The notes beneath the pieces are model-generated. The model was not told the DNA's origin. It ran no database searches and saw only the letters and a list, made by a program, of their open reading frames with translations. Of a stretch of DNA of 64,000 nucleotides, positions 1 to 7,798 are shown one piece after another; the first letter of the stretch is position 1, and each line of letters starts with the position of its first letter. The DNA lies in contig CAWFMB010000027.1 of the NCBI GenBank assembly GCA_963816685.1, positions 1-64,000 of the forward strand. The letters run 5' to 3'. A program made the translations under genes and the position numbers. This stretch comes from CAVYUC01 sp963816685. GTDB lineage: Bacteria; Bacteroidota; Bacteroidia; Bacteroidales; Prolixibacteraceae.

Positions 1-120
1 GCTTTTTTATTTCATTTCACCTACAAATGCCCTGCAATATTTTCTGGCATTCCGGTTGATTTAAATATAAGTCAGTTTCCATCGCTTTTTAAAGGTAATG
101 ATATAAAGATAAACCATTAA
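1..120 (+). CDS. C-terminal end of an unidentified protein (partial)
   Basis: Frame 1 is open from the window edge to a TAA at 118-120 and gives 39 residues ending in GNDIKINH. The upstream part lies outside the window. The residue mix (KCPAIFSGIPVDLNIS) looks protein-like, but I recognise no family. Sixty bases separate it from the YbbR gene. A chance open frame of this length is possible in AT-rich DNA, so confidence is low. Confidence 0.3.
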   Translation, partial: AFLFHFTYKCPAIFSGIPVDLNISQFPSLFKGNDIKINH

Positions 121-155
121 ATACAAACTTATGATTCGGTTTTGGCAGATTTCGT

Positions 156-163
156 TAATTTTG
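156..163 (+). promoter_or_regulatory. Bacteroidota-type -7 element upstream of the YbbR gene
   Basis: TAATTTTG fits the Bacteroidota -7 consensus TAnnTTTG and ends 17 bases before the ATG at 181. No good -33 TTTG lies at the usual 18-21 base spacing, so this is a single-box prediction. Confidence 0.3.
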
Positions 164-180
164 CGAATGACTGACAGAAA

Positions 181-1167
181 ATGAATAAAAGACTAAAAGA
201 AATTATCGGGTTTTTCAGTTTGGAAAAAATCAGAAACGACAGGCGAATTGTTGTGTTTATGGTTTGTGTTTTAATTGCTACTGTCTTATGGTTTCTGAAT
301 GCATTGAGCCAGGATTATTCAACAACGGTTTCCTATTCAGTTAAATATACAAATCCACCCGGGAAATTATTTTTAGCCAATAATCCACCTTCGAAGATTG
401 ATTTAAAAGTTGATGCACATGGATTTACATTACTTCGTCATAAACTTTCATTTTCATATTCTCCTATCGTTCTTGATTTAACTTCAATTGCAAAAGACGG
501 GGAACAAGAAGGAAATTTAATAAATGTTCGTACAGAAGATTTAATCAGGCTGGTTTCGCAACAGGTAAGCAGCGAAATAAAAGTTACAGATATCAGTCCC
601 AAAATAATTACCCTGTTGTTTGATAGCCTCTATACCAAATCAATTCCATTAAAAGCCGATGTCAATATCGATTTAAAACCGCAGTTTTTTCTTACAGGTT
701 CGGTAATTGTGGAACCCGACAGTGTGCAAATTACAGGACCTGCAGCTATTATAGATACGGTTAATATTGTTAAGACAAAAACTGTAAATTTTGAAAAACT
801 TGGAAACGAGGTAGAACTTGCAGTGGATATTGTACATCCTGATAAAACAACAGTTTCACCCGAAAAAGCAAATCTAAAAATACCGGTAGAACGTTTTACT
901 GAAAAGGAATTTAAAATTCCGTTAGAAATAAGAAATAAACCTGAAGACATAAATTTTAAAATCTTCCCTTCAGAAGTAAGTATATCATTTTTAATAGGTT
1001 TAAACAATTATGAAGATATTCGCTCAACAGATTTTCAATTGTTTGTGGATTACGATTCAATAAATACCAGCGAGACACTTGAAGTTTATGTAAGCAAAAA
1101 ACCAGATTTCATACAACTGCTTCGAATTTCACCACCCAGTGTGGAATATTTGATTGAAACAGAGTAA
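181..1167 (+). CDS. YbbR-like (CdaR-family) membrane-anchored protein
   Basis: A 328-residue protein with one N-terminal membrane segment at about residues 22-40, after a basic, cytoplasmic-looking head. The rest is a beta-rich extracytoplasmic part with repeated YbbR-like segments (for example IPLKADVNIDLKPQFFLTG near the middle). In Firmicutes, YbbR/CdaR binds and regulates the diadenylate cyclase CdaA; in Bacteroidota the family commonly sits next to coaE and its role is poorly defined. The stop is 2 bases before the coaE ATG, so the two are almost certainly co-transcribed. Family assignment rests on topology, length and the coaE neighbour; individual YbbR repeats are weak by eye. Confidence 0.75.
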   Translation: MNKRLKEIIGFFSLEKIRNDRRIVVFMVCVLIATVLWFLNALSQDYSTTVSYSVKYTNPPGKLFLANNPPSKIDLKVDAHGFTLLRHKLSFSYSPIVLDLTSIAKDGEQEGNLINVRTEDLIRLVSQQVSSEIKVTDISPKIITLLFDSLYTKSIPLKADVNIDLKPQFFLTGSVIVEPDSVQITGPAAIIDTVNIVKTKTVNFEKLGNEVELAVDIVHPDKTTVSPEKANLKIPVERFTEKEFKIPLEIRNKPEDINFKIFPSEVSISFLIGLNNYEDIRSTDFQLFVDYDSINTSETLEVYVSKKPDFIQLLRISPPSVEYLIETE

Positions 1168-1169
1168 AA

Positions 1170-1769
1170 ATGGCAATTATTGTTGGAATAACCGGAGGAA
1201 TTGGCAGTGGCAAGTCTACTGTTTGCAGGGTTTTTAAACTTTTGGGAATACAGGTTTTTGAAGCTGACCAGGTTGGAAAAGATCTTTTGAATACGAACTA
1301 TAAATTAAAGTCCAAAATCATTCATCTTTTTGGAGATGAAGTTTATTTCCCAAATGGAAGTATTAACCGAAAAAAACTTGCCGGTATAATTTTTAATGAT
1401 GAAGTTCAGCTTGCTAAAGTAAATGCATTAATTCATCCGGAAGTAAAAAATGAATTTCTGAATTGGGTTGAAAAACAGGAATCTCCTTATGTAATTCATG
1501 AAGCTGCAATATTATTCGAAAGCGGTTTTTATGAAATGATGGATTTCACCATTTTAGTAACAGCACCCGAACAACTGCGGATTGCGCGGGTTATGAACAG
1601 AGATGGAGTAAGTGAAATACAAATCAGGGAACGAATTGCAAAACAGTGGTCAGATGAAAAAAAAATAAAAATGGCTACTGTAGTTTTAAAAAACGACAAT
1701 AATAAATTAATCCTTCCTGAAATTATTGAAATTGATAAAAAGTTGAGAAAAGATGGCAAAATTTGGTAA
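1170..1769 (+). CDS. coaE: Dephospho-CoA kinase
   Basis: A 199-residue cytoplasmic enzyme catalysing the last step of coenzyme A synthesis, ATP-dependent phosphorylation of the 3'-hydroxyl of dephospho-CoA. The P-loop GITGGIGSGKST is at residues 6-17. The family's HPEV segment and the VIHEAAILFESG stretch are in place, and the length is normal. It starts 2 bases after the YbbR stop, and its last 17 bases overlap the start of the next gene, which indicates tight co-transcription and probably translational coupling. Confidence 0.95.
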   Translation: MAIIVGITGGIGSGKSTVCRVFKLLGIQVFEADQVGKDLLNTNYKLKSKIIHLFGDEVYFPNGSINRKKLAGIIFNDEVQLAKVNALIHPEVKNEFLNWVEKQESPYVIHEAAILFESGFYEMMDFTILVTAPEQLRIARVMNRDGVSEIQIRERIAKQWSDEKKIKMATVVLKNDNNKLILPEIIEIDKKLRKDGKIW

Positions 1770-2508
1770 ATGGATTGGCGGCGGCCTTGGATGGGCAGTA
1801 GGCGGACCTATTGGAGCAATATTCGGATTTATTATCGGATCCATTGTTGACGGAACCACAACCGAAATACAAACCGGAGGTACCGGTTATTTTACAGGCA
1901 GGCCAACTGGTTATTCTGCACGTACCACAACCGGCGGATATGTGATGAGCCTTCTTGTTCTGCTTGCAGCAGTAATGAAAGCCGATGGACGTGTACTGAA
2001 ATCGGAACTTGAATATGTTAAGAAATTTATGGTGCAGAACTTTGGCGAAGCCTCAGCAGTGGAAGCCGTAAAAATGCTGCGCGACATACTCAAACAAAAT
2101 ATCCCGGTGAATGAAGTATGCCGCCAGATTCAGCAAAATATGAACTATTCGGCACGCCTGCAGTTGCTGCATTTTCTTTTTGGAGTTGCACAAGCCGATG
2201 GGTTTGTCGATCCCACAGAGTTGCAAATGATTGAACAAATGGCACGACAAATGGGAATCGGCAATTCAGATTTCCAGTCGATTCTGGCAATGTTTGTGCG
2301 CGATACAAATTCTGATTACAAAATTCTTGAAATCGAATCTACTGCAACAGACGAAGAATTAAAAAAGGCATACCGGCGAATGGCCATGAAATTCCACCCC
2401 GATAAAGTAAGTCATCTGGGAGAGGATTTTCAGAGAGCAGCCAATGAAAAATTCCAAAAAGTAAATCAAGCCTACGAGAACATAAAGAAAGAGCGGAAAA
2501 TGGTATAA
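1753..2508 (+). CDS. TerB/DjlA-like co-chaperone with C-terminal DnaJ domain
   Basis: A 251-residue protein in three parts. A Gly/Ala-rich hydrophobic N-terminus (about residues 5-35, GGGLGWAVGGPIGAIFGF) could sit in the membrane. An all-helical TerB-like domain follows (about 65-175). A C-terminal J domain (about 190-251) carries the HPD motif (KFHPDK) needed to stimulate DnaK ATPase. The order matches DjlA, a membrane-tethered DnaK partner. The ATG at 1753 lies inside the coaE 3' end in another frame. The client is unknown; the neighbours give no clue beyond a shared transcript. Confidence 0.85.
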   Translation: MAKFGKWIGGGLGWAVGGPIGAIFGFIIGSIVDGTTTEIQTGGTGYFTGRPTGYSARTTTGGYVMSLLVLLAAVMKADGRVLKSELEYVKKFMVQNFGEASAVEAVKMLRDILKQNIPVNEVCRQIQQNMNYSARLQLLHFLFGVAQADGFVDPTELQMIEQMARQMGIGNSDFQSILAMFVRDTNSDYKILEIESTATDEELKKAYRRMAMKFHPDKVSHLGEDFQRAANEKFQKVNQAYENIKKERKMV

Positions 2509-2552
2509 AAAACCTGTTAAATCTCTCCAAAACGGATGAAAAAAGAACAATT

Positions 2553-3188
2553 ATGAAAATCATTTCTGTTAATATTGGTGAACCTGTTACCATTGAATGG
2601 AATGGAAAACAAGTCCAAACCGGTATTTACAAATACCCGATCAAAGATTCTGTCTTTTTGGGGAATGAAGATGTGAAAAAAGACCATGTGATGGATCGCA
2701 AACATCATGGTGGTTGCGATAAAGCATGTTATTCTTATTCAGCCAATCATTACAAATACTGGAAAAAATATTATCCTGATTTGGAAATGCCATGGGGAAT
2801 GTTTGGTGAAAACCTTACCGTTGAAGGACTAAATGAGGCTGAAGTTTTTATTGGCGACGTTTTCCAAATCGGTGATGCAGTAGTACAGGCAACCCAACCC
2901 CGTCAGCCCTGTTACAAACTCGGCATACGTTTCGGCAATCCATTTGTGGTTAAGCAATTTATTCAATCCGGATTCCCGGGGGTTTATTTCAGAGTACTAA
3001 AAAATGGCGATGTAAAAGCCGGTGATAAAATGGAATTGCTGGAACAAAAAGATTCCGTTTCAATACAAAAAGTATTTGAACTGCTTTTTACGGATGAGCC
3101 TCAAAAAGAAGCCGTAAATTCGGCAATTAAAAATCCATATATTGCTGAAAGCTGCCGGAAAGATCTGATTAACAGATGGGGTGATTGA
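2553..3188 (+). CDS. MOSC domain-containing protein (YiiM-like)
   Basis: A 211-residue soluble protein. The MOSC core shows HHGGCDKACYSYS (about residues 50-62), WGMFGENLTVEG (about 80-92) and the conserved Cys in QPRQPCYKLGIRFG (about 116-129). A C-terminal three-helix extension follows the MOSC core, as in YiiM. MOSC proteins handle sulfur or the molybdenum cofactor; YiiM relatives take part in reduction of N-hydroxylated compounds together with molybdenum enzymes. It follows the DnaJ-like gene by 44 bases and may share its transcript, but no molybdenum-cofactor gene is present in this window, so the substrate is unknown. Confidence 0.85.
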   Translation: MKIISVNIGEPVTIEWNGKQVQTGIYKYPIKDSVFLGNEDVKKDHVMDRKHHGGCDKACYSYSANHYKYWKKYYPDLEMPWGMFGENLTVEGLNEAEVFIGDVFQIGDAVVQATQPRQPCYKLGIRFGNPFVVKQFIQSGFPGVYFRVLKNGDVKAGDKMELLEQKDSVSIQKVFELLFTDEPQKEAVNSAIKNPYIAESCRKDLINRWGD

Positions 3189-3315
3189 AATTCCTGTTTG
3201 TAATTTGTCATCCCGGTTAATTAAAGCAATCCTGTCCTGAGTTTAACCCGAATTTCATTTATAAACTGGCACCGTACATACGGCTATTTGCCAACCCGTA
3301 AAATGACACAGATAA

Positions 3316-3825
3316 TCAGGCAGTTTTAATCTCTCCCGATGTATATTCTTCACGATATTCTGCAATAATTTGCTTCACCTGAGTTGGAGCCACACGCCCG
3401 TAAACCTTTTCACCAACCTGAACAACAGGTGCAAGTCCGCAGGCGCCAACACACCGCAGGCAGTTGAGGGAAAATTTTCCGTCGGGAGTGGATTCACCAA
3501 CTTCAACCTTTAACTGGCGTTTAAATTCAGCAAGCACCTGTTCCGCCCCCCGAACATAACAGGCAGTTCCCATACAAATTGATACCGGAAATTCACCCTT
3601 TGGAATCATGGTGAAGAAACTGTAAAAAGTAACTACTCCGTACACTTTTGCCACCGGTGTTTTTAATTCACGGGCAACTACTTCCTGTACTTCTGCAGGC
3701 AAATATCCCAGTTTTCCCTGAACCTTATGTAATACATTTATCAATTCGCTCTCCTTATTTTCAAATTCGGTGCAAATATCCTGTATAACCTGAACAGTAT
3801 TTTCAGCTAATTTTATTTTTGGCAT
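3316..3825 (-). CDS. hydC: NuoE-like [2Fe-2S] subunit of NAD-dependent [FeFe] hydrogenase (HydC)
   Basis: I start this at the ATG at 3825 (MPKIKLAENT, 169 residues); a 16-residue upstream extension looks unlike the family. The thioredoxin-like domain holds the four ligands of a [2Fe-2S] cluster in the NuoE pattern: Cys-x4-Cys (CMGTACYV) and, about 35 residues on, Cys-x3-Cys (CLRCVGACGLAP). In HydABC hydrogenases this small subunit passes electrons between the flavin subunit HydB and HydA. It is the last gene of the operon, 58 bases after hydA. A NuoE of respiratory complex I is excluded by the H-cluster hydrogenase genes upstream. Confidence 0.9.
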   Translation of the reverse strand: MPKIKLAENTVQVIQDICTEFENKESELINVLHKVQGKLGYLPAEVQEVVARELKTPVAKVYGVVTFYSFFTMIPKGEFPVSICMGTACYVRGAEQVLAEFKRQLKVEVGESTPDGKFSLNCLRCVGACGLAPVVQVGEKVYGRVAPTQVKQIIAEYREEYTSGEIKTA

Positions 3826-3883
3826 TTTATGTAGTTTATAACCTCTCAAACAATTATCGGCAACAACAAACAACTTTTATTAC

Positions 3884-4726
3884 TTAAGTCCGGTCGAAAT
3901 ACTCTGTATGTAGTAAATGATGCGCCTTTTCACTCATTGGTTTTCCAAGAAATTCTTTGTAAAGTTTCAAAATGTAAGGATTTTCGTGCGACTTGCGTAA
4001 TTTCTTGTTACCATCTTCTTCATACAAAGCAGCCTGTCGCTTTTTGAGTACCGATGCATCGCCATGGTGATACGGCTGGCCACCGCCACCGATACAACCA
4101 CCGGGACAACTCATAATTTCAATGGCGTGAAATTCGCTTTTACCAGCTTCAATTTCTTCGAGTAGTTTTCTTGCATTTCCAAGACCATGAGCAATTCCAA
4201 TATGAACCGGTAATCCGTTAAAATCAATAGTTGCTTTTCGAAGGCCTTCCATACCGCGTAATTCATGAAAATCGAGCCGTGGCAATTCTTTTCCTGTATA
4301 TAATTCATAGGCTGTTCTTACTGCAGCCTCAATCACTCCTCCGGTGGTACCGAAAATAACTCCGGCTCCGGTTGATTCACCCAATGGCTGATCAAATTCT
4401 TCATTTGGTAACCGTTTAAAATCAATATTCGATATTTTAATTAAAGCGGCCAGTTCCCGGGTGGTAAGAGCATAATCAACATCCGGATTACCGTTCACCT
4501 TAAATTCATCACGTCCACATTCATATTTTTTAGCCACACAAGGCATGATGGAAACCACCACCAAATCCTCGCGTTTAATTCCAATTTTTTCGGCAAAATA
4601 AGTTTTTGCAATGCTGCCAAACATTTGCTGAGGTGAACGGGCAGTTGAAGGAATGTCTTTCATTTGCGGAAACTGATGTTCAAAAAATTTCACCCAGGCC
4701 GGGCAACAGGAAGTAAGTATTGGCAA
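3884..4726 (-). CDS. hydA: [FeFe] hydrogenase catalytic subunit HydA, C-terminal part (frameshifted gene)
   Basis: This fragment carries the H-cluster domain. All three signature stretches are present: P1 (TSCCPAWVKF), P2 (MPCVAKKYE) and P3 (MSCPGGCIGGGG), so every cysteine that binds the active-site cluster is intact. A small-subunit-type tail (about the last 55 residues, ending HTEYFDRT) completes the chain. The listed start is a TTG codon (LPILTSCC); the frame is open further up, to 4759, and reads FLEGDNDVKLPIL, which continues family sequence and shows that this is not a true start. With the N-terminal piece at 4729-5637 it makes one hydrogenase interrupted by a frameshift around 4754-4773. 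Confidence 0.85.
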   Translation of the reverse strand: MPILTSCCPAWVKFFEHQFPQMKDIPSTARSPQQMFGSIAKTYFAEKIGIKREDLVVVSIMPCVAKKYECGRDEFKVNGNPDVDYALTTRELAALIKISNIDFKRLPNEEFDQPLGESTGAGVIFGTTGGVIEAAVRTAYELYTGKELPRLDFHELRGMEGLRKATIDFNGLPVHIGIAHGLGNARKLLEEIEAGKSEFHAIEIMSCPGGCIGGGGQPYHHGDASVLKKRQAALYEEDGNKKLRKSHENPYILKLYKEFLGKPMSEKAHHLLHTEYFDRT

Positions 4727-4728
4727 TT

Positions 4729-5637
4729 TTACATCGTTGTCACCTTCCAGAAACTTTGATCAGGCGGCTGAGCAAGTTCAGTACCTTCTTCCATAATGGT
4801 AAGGTCTGCGGCAAAATCAGTATCAAAAATATAGTCGAAACCCAGTCTGCGCAAAGCAGCCGCCATTTTCCCCGTAACAAGGGAACCTGTTTCCATACCA
4901 AATTCTTCGCCTAATGCAGCGCGCACTGCCGGTGCTGTCTGCACAATTACTGTTTTTGAAGGATCGGAAAGGGCACGTATTACATGGCCGGTTTCATCCA
5001 CCTCAGTTAATGCGCCGGTCGGACAAACAGCAACACATTGTCCGCAATATGTACAAACCGAATGGTCGAGGTTCATTTCAAAAGCCGGTGAAACAACAGC
5101 CTGGAAACCGCGGTTAATAGCCGAAAGCACTCCAACAGTTTGCACTTCGTTGCACATCATTTCACAGCGGCGGCACATGATGCATTTATCCACATCACGA
5201 ATTATCGCAGGTGAAGTATCTTCGCGGTAAGTGGATTGTTCACCCGGGAAATGAATTTCGCGGATTCCCTGATTATGCGCAATACTTTGCAGTTCGCAAT
5301 TGCCCGATTTGGCACAGATTAAACAATCGGCAGGATGATCCGAAAGTATCAGTTCCAGCACAGTCCGCCGTGCATTTACAGCGCGAATGGAATGAGAATT
5401 TACCACCATCCCTTCAGAAACTTCTGTGCAGCATGCAGGCGCCAGATTTTTTCTTCCTTTAACTTCTACGACACATACGCGACATCCGCCGGGTTTGTTT
5501 TCGATATTAAGATCGTGGAGTTTCATGTGGCACAGCGTTGGAATATGTACCCCAATTCCGGAAGCTGCCTCCAGGATGGTTGTTCCTTCTTTTACAACCA
5601 CCGGTTTATTATCTATTAATAACTGAATTGTATCCAT
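4729..5637 (-). CDS. hydA: [FeFe] hydrogenase HydA, N-terminal iron-sulfur part (frameshifted gene)
   Basis: A 302-residue fragment with the electron-relay half of a HydA. In order it has a plant-type [2Fe-2S] domain (about 1-80; CHMKL, CRVC, PACC), a His/Cys-ligated [4Fe-4S] segment (HPADCLICAKSGNC), and two [4Fe-4S] ferredoxin motifs (CIMCRRCEMMC and CTYCGQCVAVCP). It runs into the start of the H-cluster domain (DTDFAADLTIMEEGTEL) and then leaves the family pattern for about 15 residues (AQPPDQSFW...) before a TAA at 4729. The true continuation is in another frame (3884-4759). The pair would be about 585-590 residues. Either an assembly error or a real inactivating mutation fits; the conserved downstream half argues that any mutation is recent. 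Confidence 0.85.
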   Translation of the reverse strand: MDTIQLLIDNKPVVVKEGTTILEAASGIGVHIPTLCHMKLHDLNIENKPGGCRVCVVEVKGRKNLAPACCTEVSEGMVVNSHSIRAVNARRTVLELILSDHPADCLICAKSGNCELQSIAHNQGIREIHFPGEQSTYREDTSPAIIRDVDKCIMCRRCEMMCNEVQTVGVLSAINRGFQAVVSPAFEMNLDHSVCTYCGQCVAVCPTGALTEVDETGHVIRALSDPSKTVIVQTAPAVRAALGEEFGMETGSLVTGKMAAALRRLGFDYIFDTDFAADLTIMEEGTELAQPPDQSFWKVTTM

Positions 5638-5655
5638 TGGTTCTGTTTTTCAGGG

Positions 5656-7128
5656 TTAATTGAGTCGGATTGCATTGAATTTGCATTTCTCATAACATAC
5701 GCCACACCTGATACAAAGCGACTGGTCAATATAATGAGGCTGCCGTCGCTCGCCTGTAATCGCTCCTACAGGGCAGTTACGGAAACAGAGCGTGCAACCG
5801 GTGCATAAATCCTCATCAACTTCATATTTTAAAAGTGCCTTGCATTGTCCGGCCGGGCACCTGGATTCCTTAACGTGGGCTTCATATTCGTCATAAAAAT
5901 TACTGATTGTAGACAACACAGGATTGGGTGACGATTGTCCAAGACCACACAGCGAAGTATCTTTTATTACGTTGCTGAGCAGTTTCAAACGTTCAAGGTC
6001 CTCTTCCTTTCCTTTTCCTTCGGTTATCGTTTCAAGAATTTCGTGCAACCGTTTGTTTCCGATACGGCAGGGAGTGCATTTCCCGCACGATTCCTCCAAA
6101 GTAAATTCGAGGTAATATTTTGCAATGGAAACCATACAATCGTCTTCATCCATCACAATCATACCCCCTGACCCCATCATCGAACCGGCAGCCAGCAGGT
6201 TGTCGTAATCGATGGGAGTATCCAGAAAATCTTTGGTAAGACAGCCTCCTGAAGGTCCGCCTGTTTGCACCGATTTAAATTCCTTGCCTCCTTTTATTCC
6301 TCCTCCTATATCATAAACCACTTCACGCAGGGTAGTACCCATTGGAACTTCAATCAGTCCCACATTATTGATTTTCCCTGCAAGTGCAAATACTTTTGTG
6401 CCTTTTGATTTTTCAGTTCCAATTTTATTGAACCAGCTCGCTCCTTTATTTAAAATAACCGGAATATTCGCAAATGTTTCAACATTGTTTACATTGGTTG
6501 GTTTCCCGTTGTAACCTGAAACAGAAGGAAACGGCGGTTTAAAAGTCGGTTCGCCGCGCAAACCTTCCATTGAATGAATAAGTGCGGTTTCTTCGCCACA
6601 CACAAATGCACCTGCTCCAAGCCGCAGTTCAACATCGAAATTAAACCCGGTACCCATAATATCTTTACCCAGCAATCCATATTCCCTTGCCTGATTGATT
6701 GCCACCCGCAATCGTTCTATAGCCAGAGGATATTCAGCCCTGATGTAAACCAACCCTTTATCAGCGCCAATGCAATATCCGCAAATCGCCATTGCTTCAA
6801 TGACCGTATGCGGATCACCTTCGAGAATTGAACGGTCCATAAATGCTCCGGGATCACCCTCATCGGCATTGCAAACCACATATTTCTGATCTGCCACGGA
6901 TTGCCGGGTAATTTCCCATTTCAAACCCGTGGGAAACCCCCCACCTCCACGACCGCGCAAACCGGAATCTTTTATTTGGCCAATTACATCTTCGGGAGTG
7001 TAGTCAGTAAGACATTTCCCGAGCGCAAAATAACCATCAAGAGAAATATATTCTTCAATATTTCCCGGATCGATAACACCACAATTTCGTAGTGCAATCC
7101 TGATTTGAGTTTTAATTTCGGTATTCAT
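5656..7128 (-). CDS. hydB: NuoF-like flavin subunit of [FeFe] hydrogenase (HydB), with C-terminal 2[4Fe-4S] domain
   Basis: From the ATG at 7128 (MNTEIKTQ) it is 490 residues; an ATG at 7146 overlapping the upstream gene is possible. It binds NAD(H) and FMN (GRGGGGFPTGLKW at about 60-72 and the GAGAFVCGEETALI segment), has an SLBB region, and carries a [4Fe-4S] site (ESCGKCTPCRIG plus SLCGLGQ). Two ferredoxin motifs end the chain (CTGCTLCFRNCPVG, CIRCGVCYEKC). In HydABC enzymes this is where NADH meets the ferredoxin pathway for electron bifurcation. The N-terminal thioredoxin-like ferredoxin found fused in some HydB proteins is here a separate gene just upstream. Confidence 0.92.
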   Translation of the reverse strand: MNTEIKTQIRIALRNCGVIDPGNIEEYISLDGYFALGKCLTDYTPEDVIGQIKDSGLRGRGGGGFPTGLKWEITRQSVADQKYVVCNADEGDPGAFMDRSILEGDPHTVIEAMAICGYCIGADKGLVYIRAEYPLAIERLRVAINQAREYGLLGKDIMGTGFNFDVELRLGAGAFVCGEETALIHSMEGLRGEPTFKPPFPSVSGYNGKPTNVNNVETFANIPVILNKGASWFNKIGTEKSKGTKVFALAGKINNVGLIEVPMGTTLREVVYDIGGGIKGGKEFKSVQTGGPSGGCLTKDFLDTPIDYDNLLAAGSMMGSGGMIVMDEDDCMVSIAKYYLEFTLEESCGKCTPCRIGNKRLHEILETITEGKGKEEDLERLKLLSNVIKDTSLCGLGQSSPNPVLSTISNFYDEYEAHVKESRCPAGQCKALLKYEVDEDLCTGCTLCFRNCPVGAITGERRQPHYIDQSLCIRCGVCYEKCKFNAIRLN

Positions 7129-7138
7129 GTTTCTGCAT

Positions 7139-7510
7139 TTAATCATTGATGGTTCGGAAAGAAACAGTTATTTCATTTTCAACCTGTTCTCTTTTTATAA
7201 TGTAATTCTCAACAATTTCTTTAGCACGCTTTTTATCGACATATCCAAACACTTTTGACTCCGTTCCCGGAAGCTGGACTTCAACTATTGGTTCAGCGTA
7301 ACAAAATCCCAAACATCCGGTTTGTTTAAATTGAGCATCAATGGCCTGAAATTCACACTCTTCACGCAAAATATTCATAATTTCACGTGCACCTGATGCT
7401 ATCCCGCAGGTTGACATGCCTATTTTTATTAGCACTGAATCGGTTGAATTTTCCTGTAAGATATCTTCCTTTATCCTTCTAAGATCATCCGGTGATTTAA
7501 TTTTTTTCAT
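7139..7510 (-). CDS. Thioredoxin-like [2Fe-2S] ferredoxin, first gene of the hydrogenase operon
   Basis: A 123-residue protein with the thioredoxin-like ferredoxin pattern: two N-terminal-half cysteines near MSTCGIASGA and two in QTGCLGFCYAEPIVEV. It corresponds to the N-terminal domain of longer HydB/NuoF-type subunits. The first cysteine spacing is unusual because only one Cys is visible in MSTCGIASGA, so a complete four-Cys [2Fe-2S] site is not evident. The visible cysteines are in STCG, ECEF and GCLGFC. The stop is 10 bases from the preferred hydB start, so it belongs to the operon and probably sets the electron route into HydB. Confidence 0.85.
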   Translation of the reverse strand: MKKIKSPDDLRRIKEDILQENSTDSVLIKIGMSTCGIASGAREIMNILREECEFQAIDAQFKQTGCLGFCYAEPIVEVQLPGTESKVFGYVDKKRAKEIVENYIIKREQVENEITVSFRTIND

Positions 7511-7590
7511 TGATAAAAGTTTATTGAAATCCAGGGTAAATTTCGCTATTTTGCAACAGATGATATATTTTCAAACCATTTGGTAATGCA

Positions 7591-7663
7591 TTGTTAACGT
7601 TTAAGAAATGATGTTTTTGAACATGTTTTCTGAACTATGTTTTGAAACATATTTTACTGAAAC
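7591..7663. promoter_or_regulatory. Operator-like repeat array between the hydrogenase operon and the PAS/SpoIIE genes
   Basis: This 288-bp divergent region holds four head-to-tail degenerate copies of ATGTTTTnTGAAC: 7611-7622, 7623-7635, 7637-7648 and 7649-7663 (the last is the weakest). The third contains the dyad ATGTTT-TG-AAACAT (7637-7650). Just beside them, 7591-7607 reads TTGTTAACGTTTAAGAA, which resembles a Rex (NADH-sensing repressor) half-site pair with a spacer one base short. Function is inferred from position and repetition only; no regulator is encoded next to it apart from the PAS/SpoIIE pair. Confidence 0.4.
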
Positions 7664-7798
7664 GATTTGCATTTATTCTTTCAAATAAAATTTGTATTAT
7701 ACCCGTAAAAAATAACACAACCATTCTTAAAAGATGCTGTACTTTAGCAGGATTACTCAGGGAACATTAAATTTCAGAATCTAATCAAAAAACCAAAA

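Noticed and set aside
4729..4780. Programmed -1 frameshift in hydA
   Set aside because: No classical slippery heptamer (X XXY YYZ) is present at the junction, and no such mechanism is known to me for HydA. The intermediate frame that matches the family favours two indels.
7511..7798. Small RNA or tRNA between the divergent genes
   Set aside because: I found no cloverleaf or stable long stem, only the operator-like repeats.
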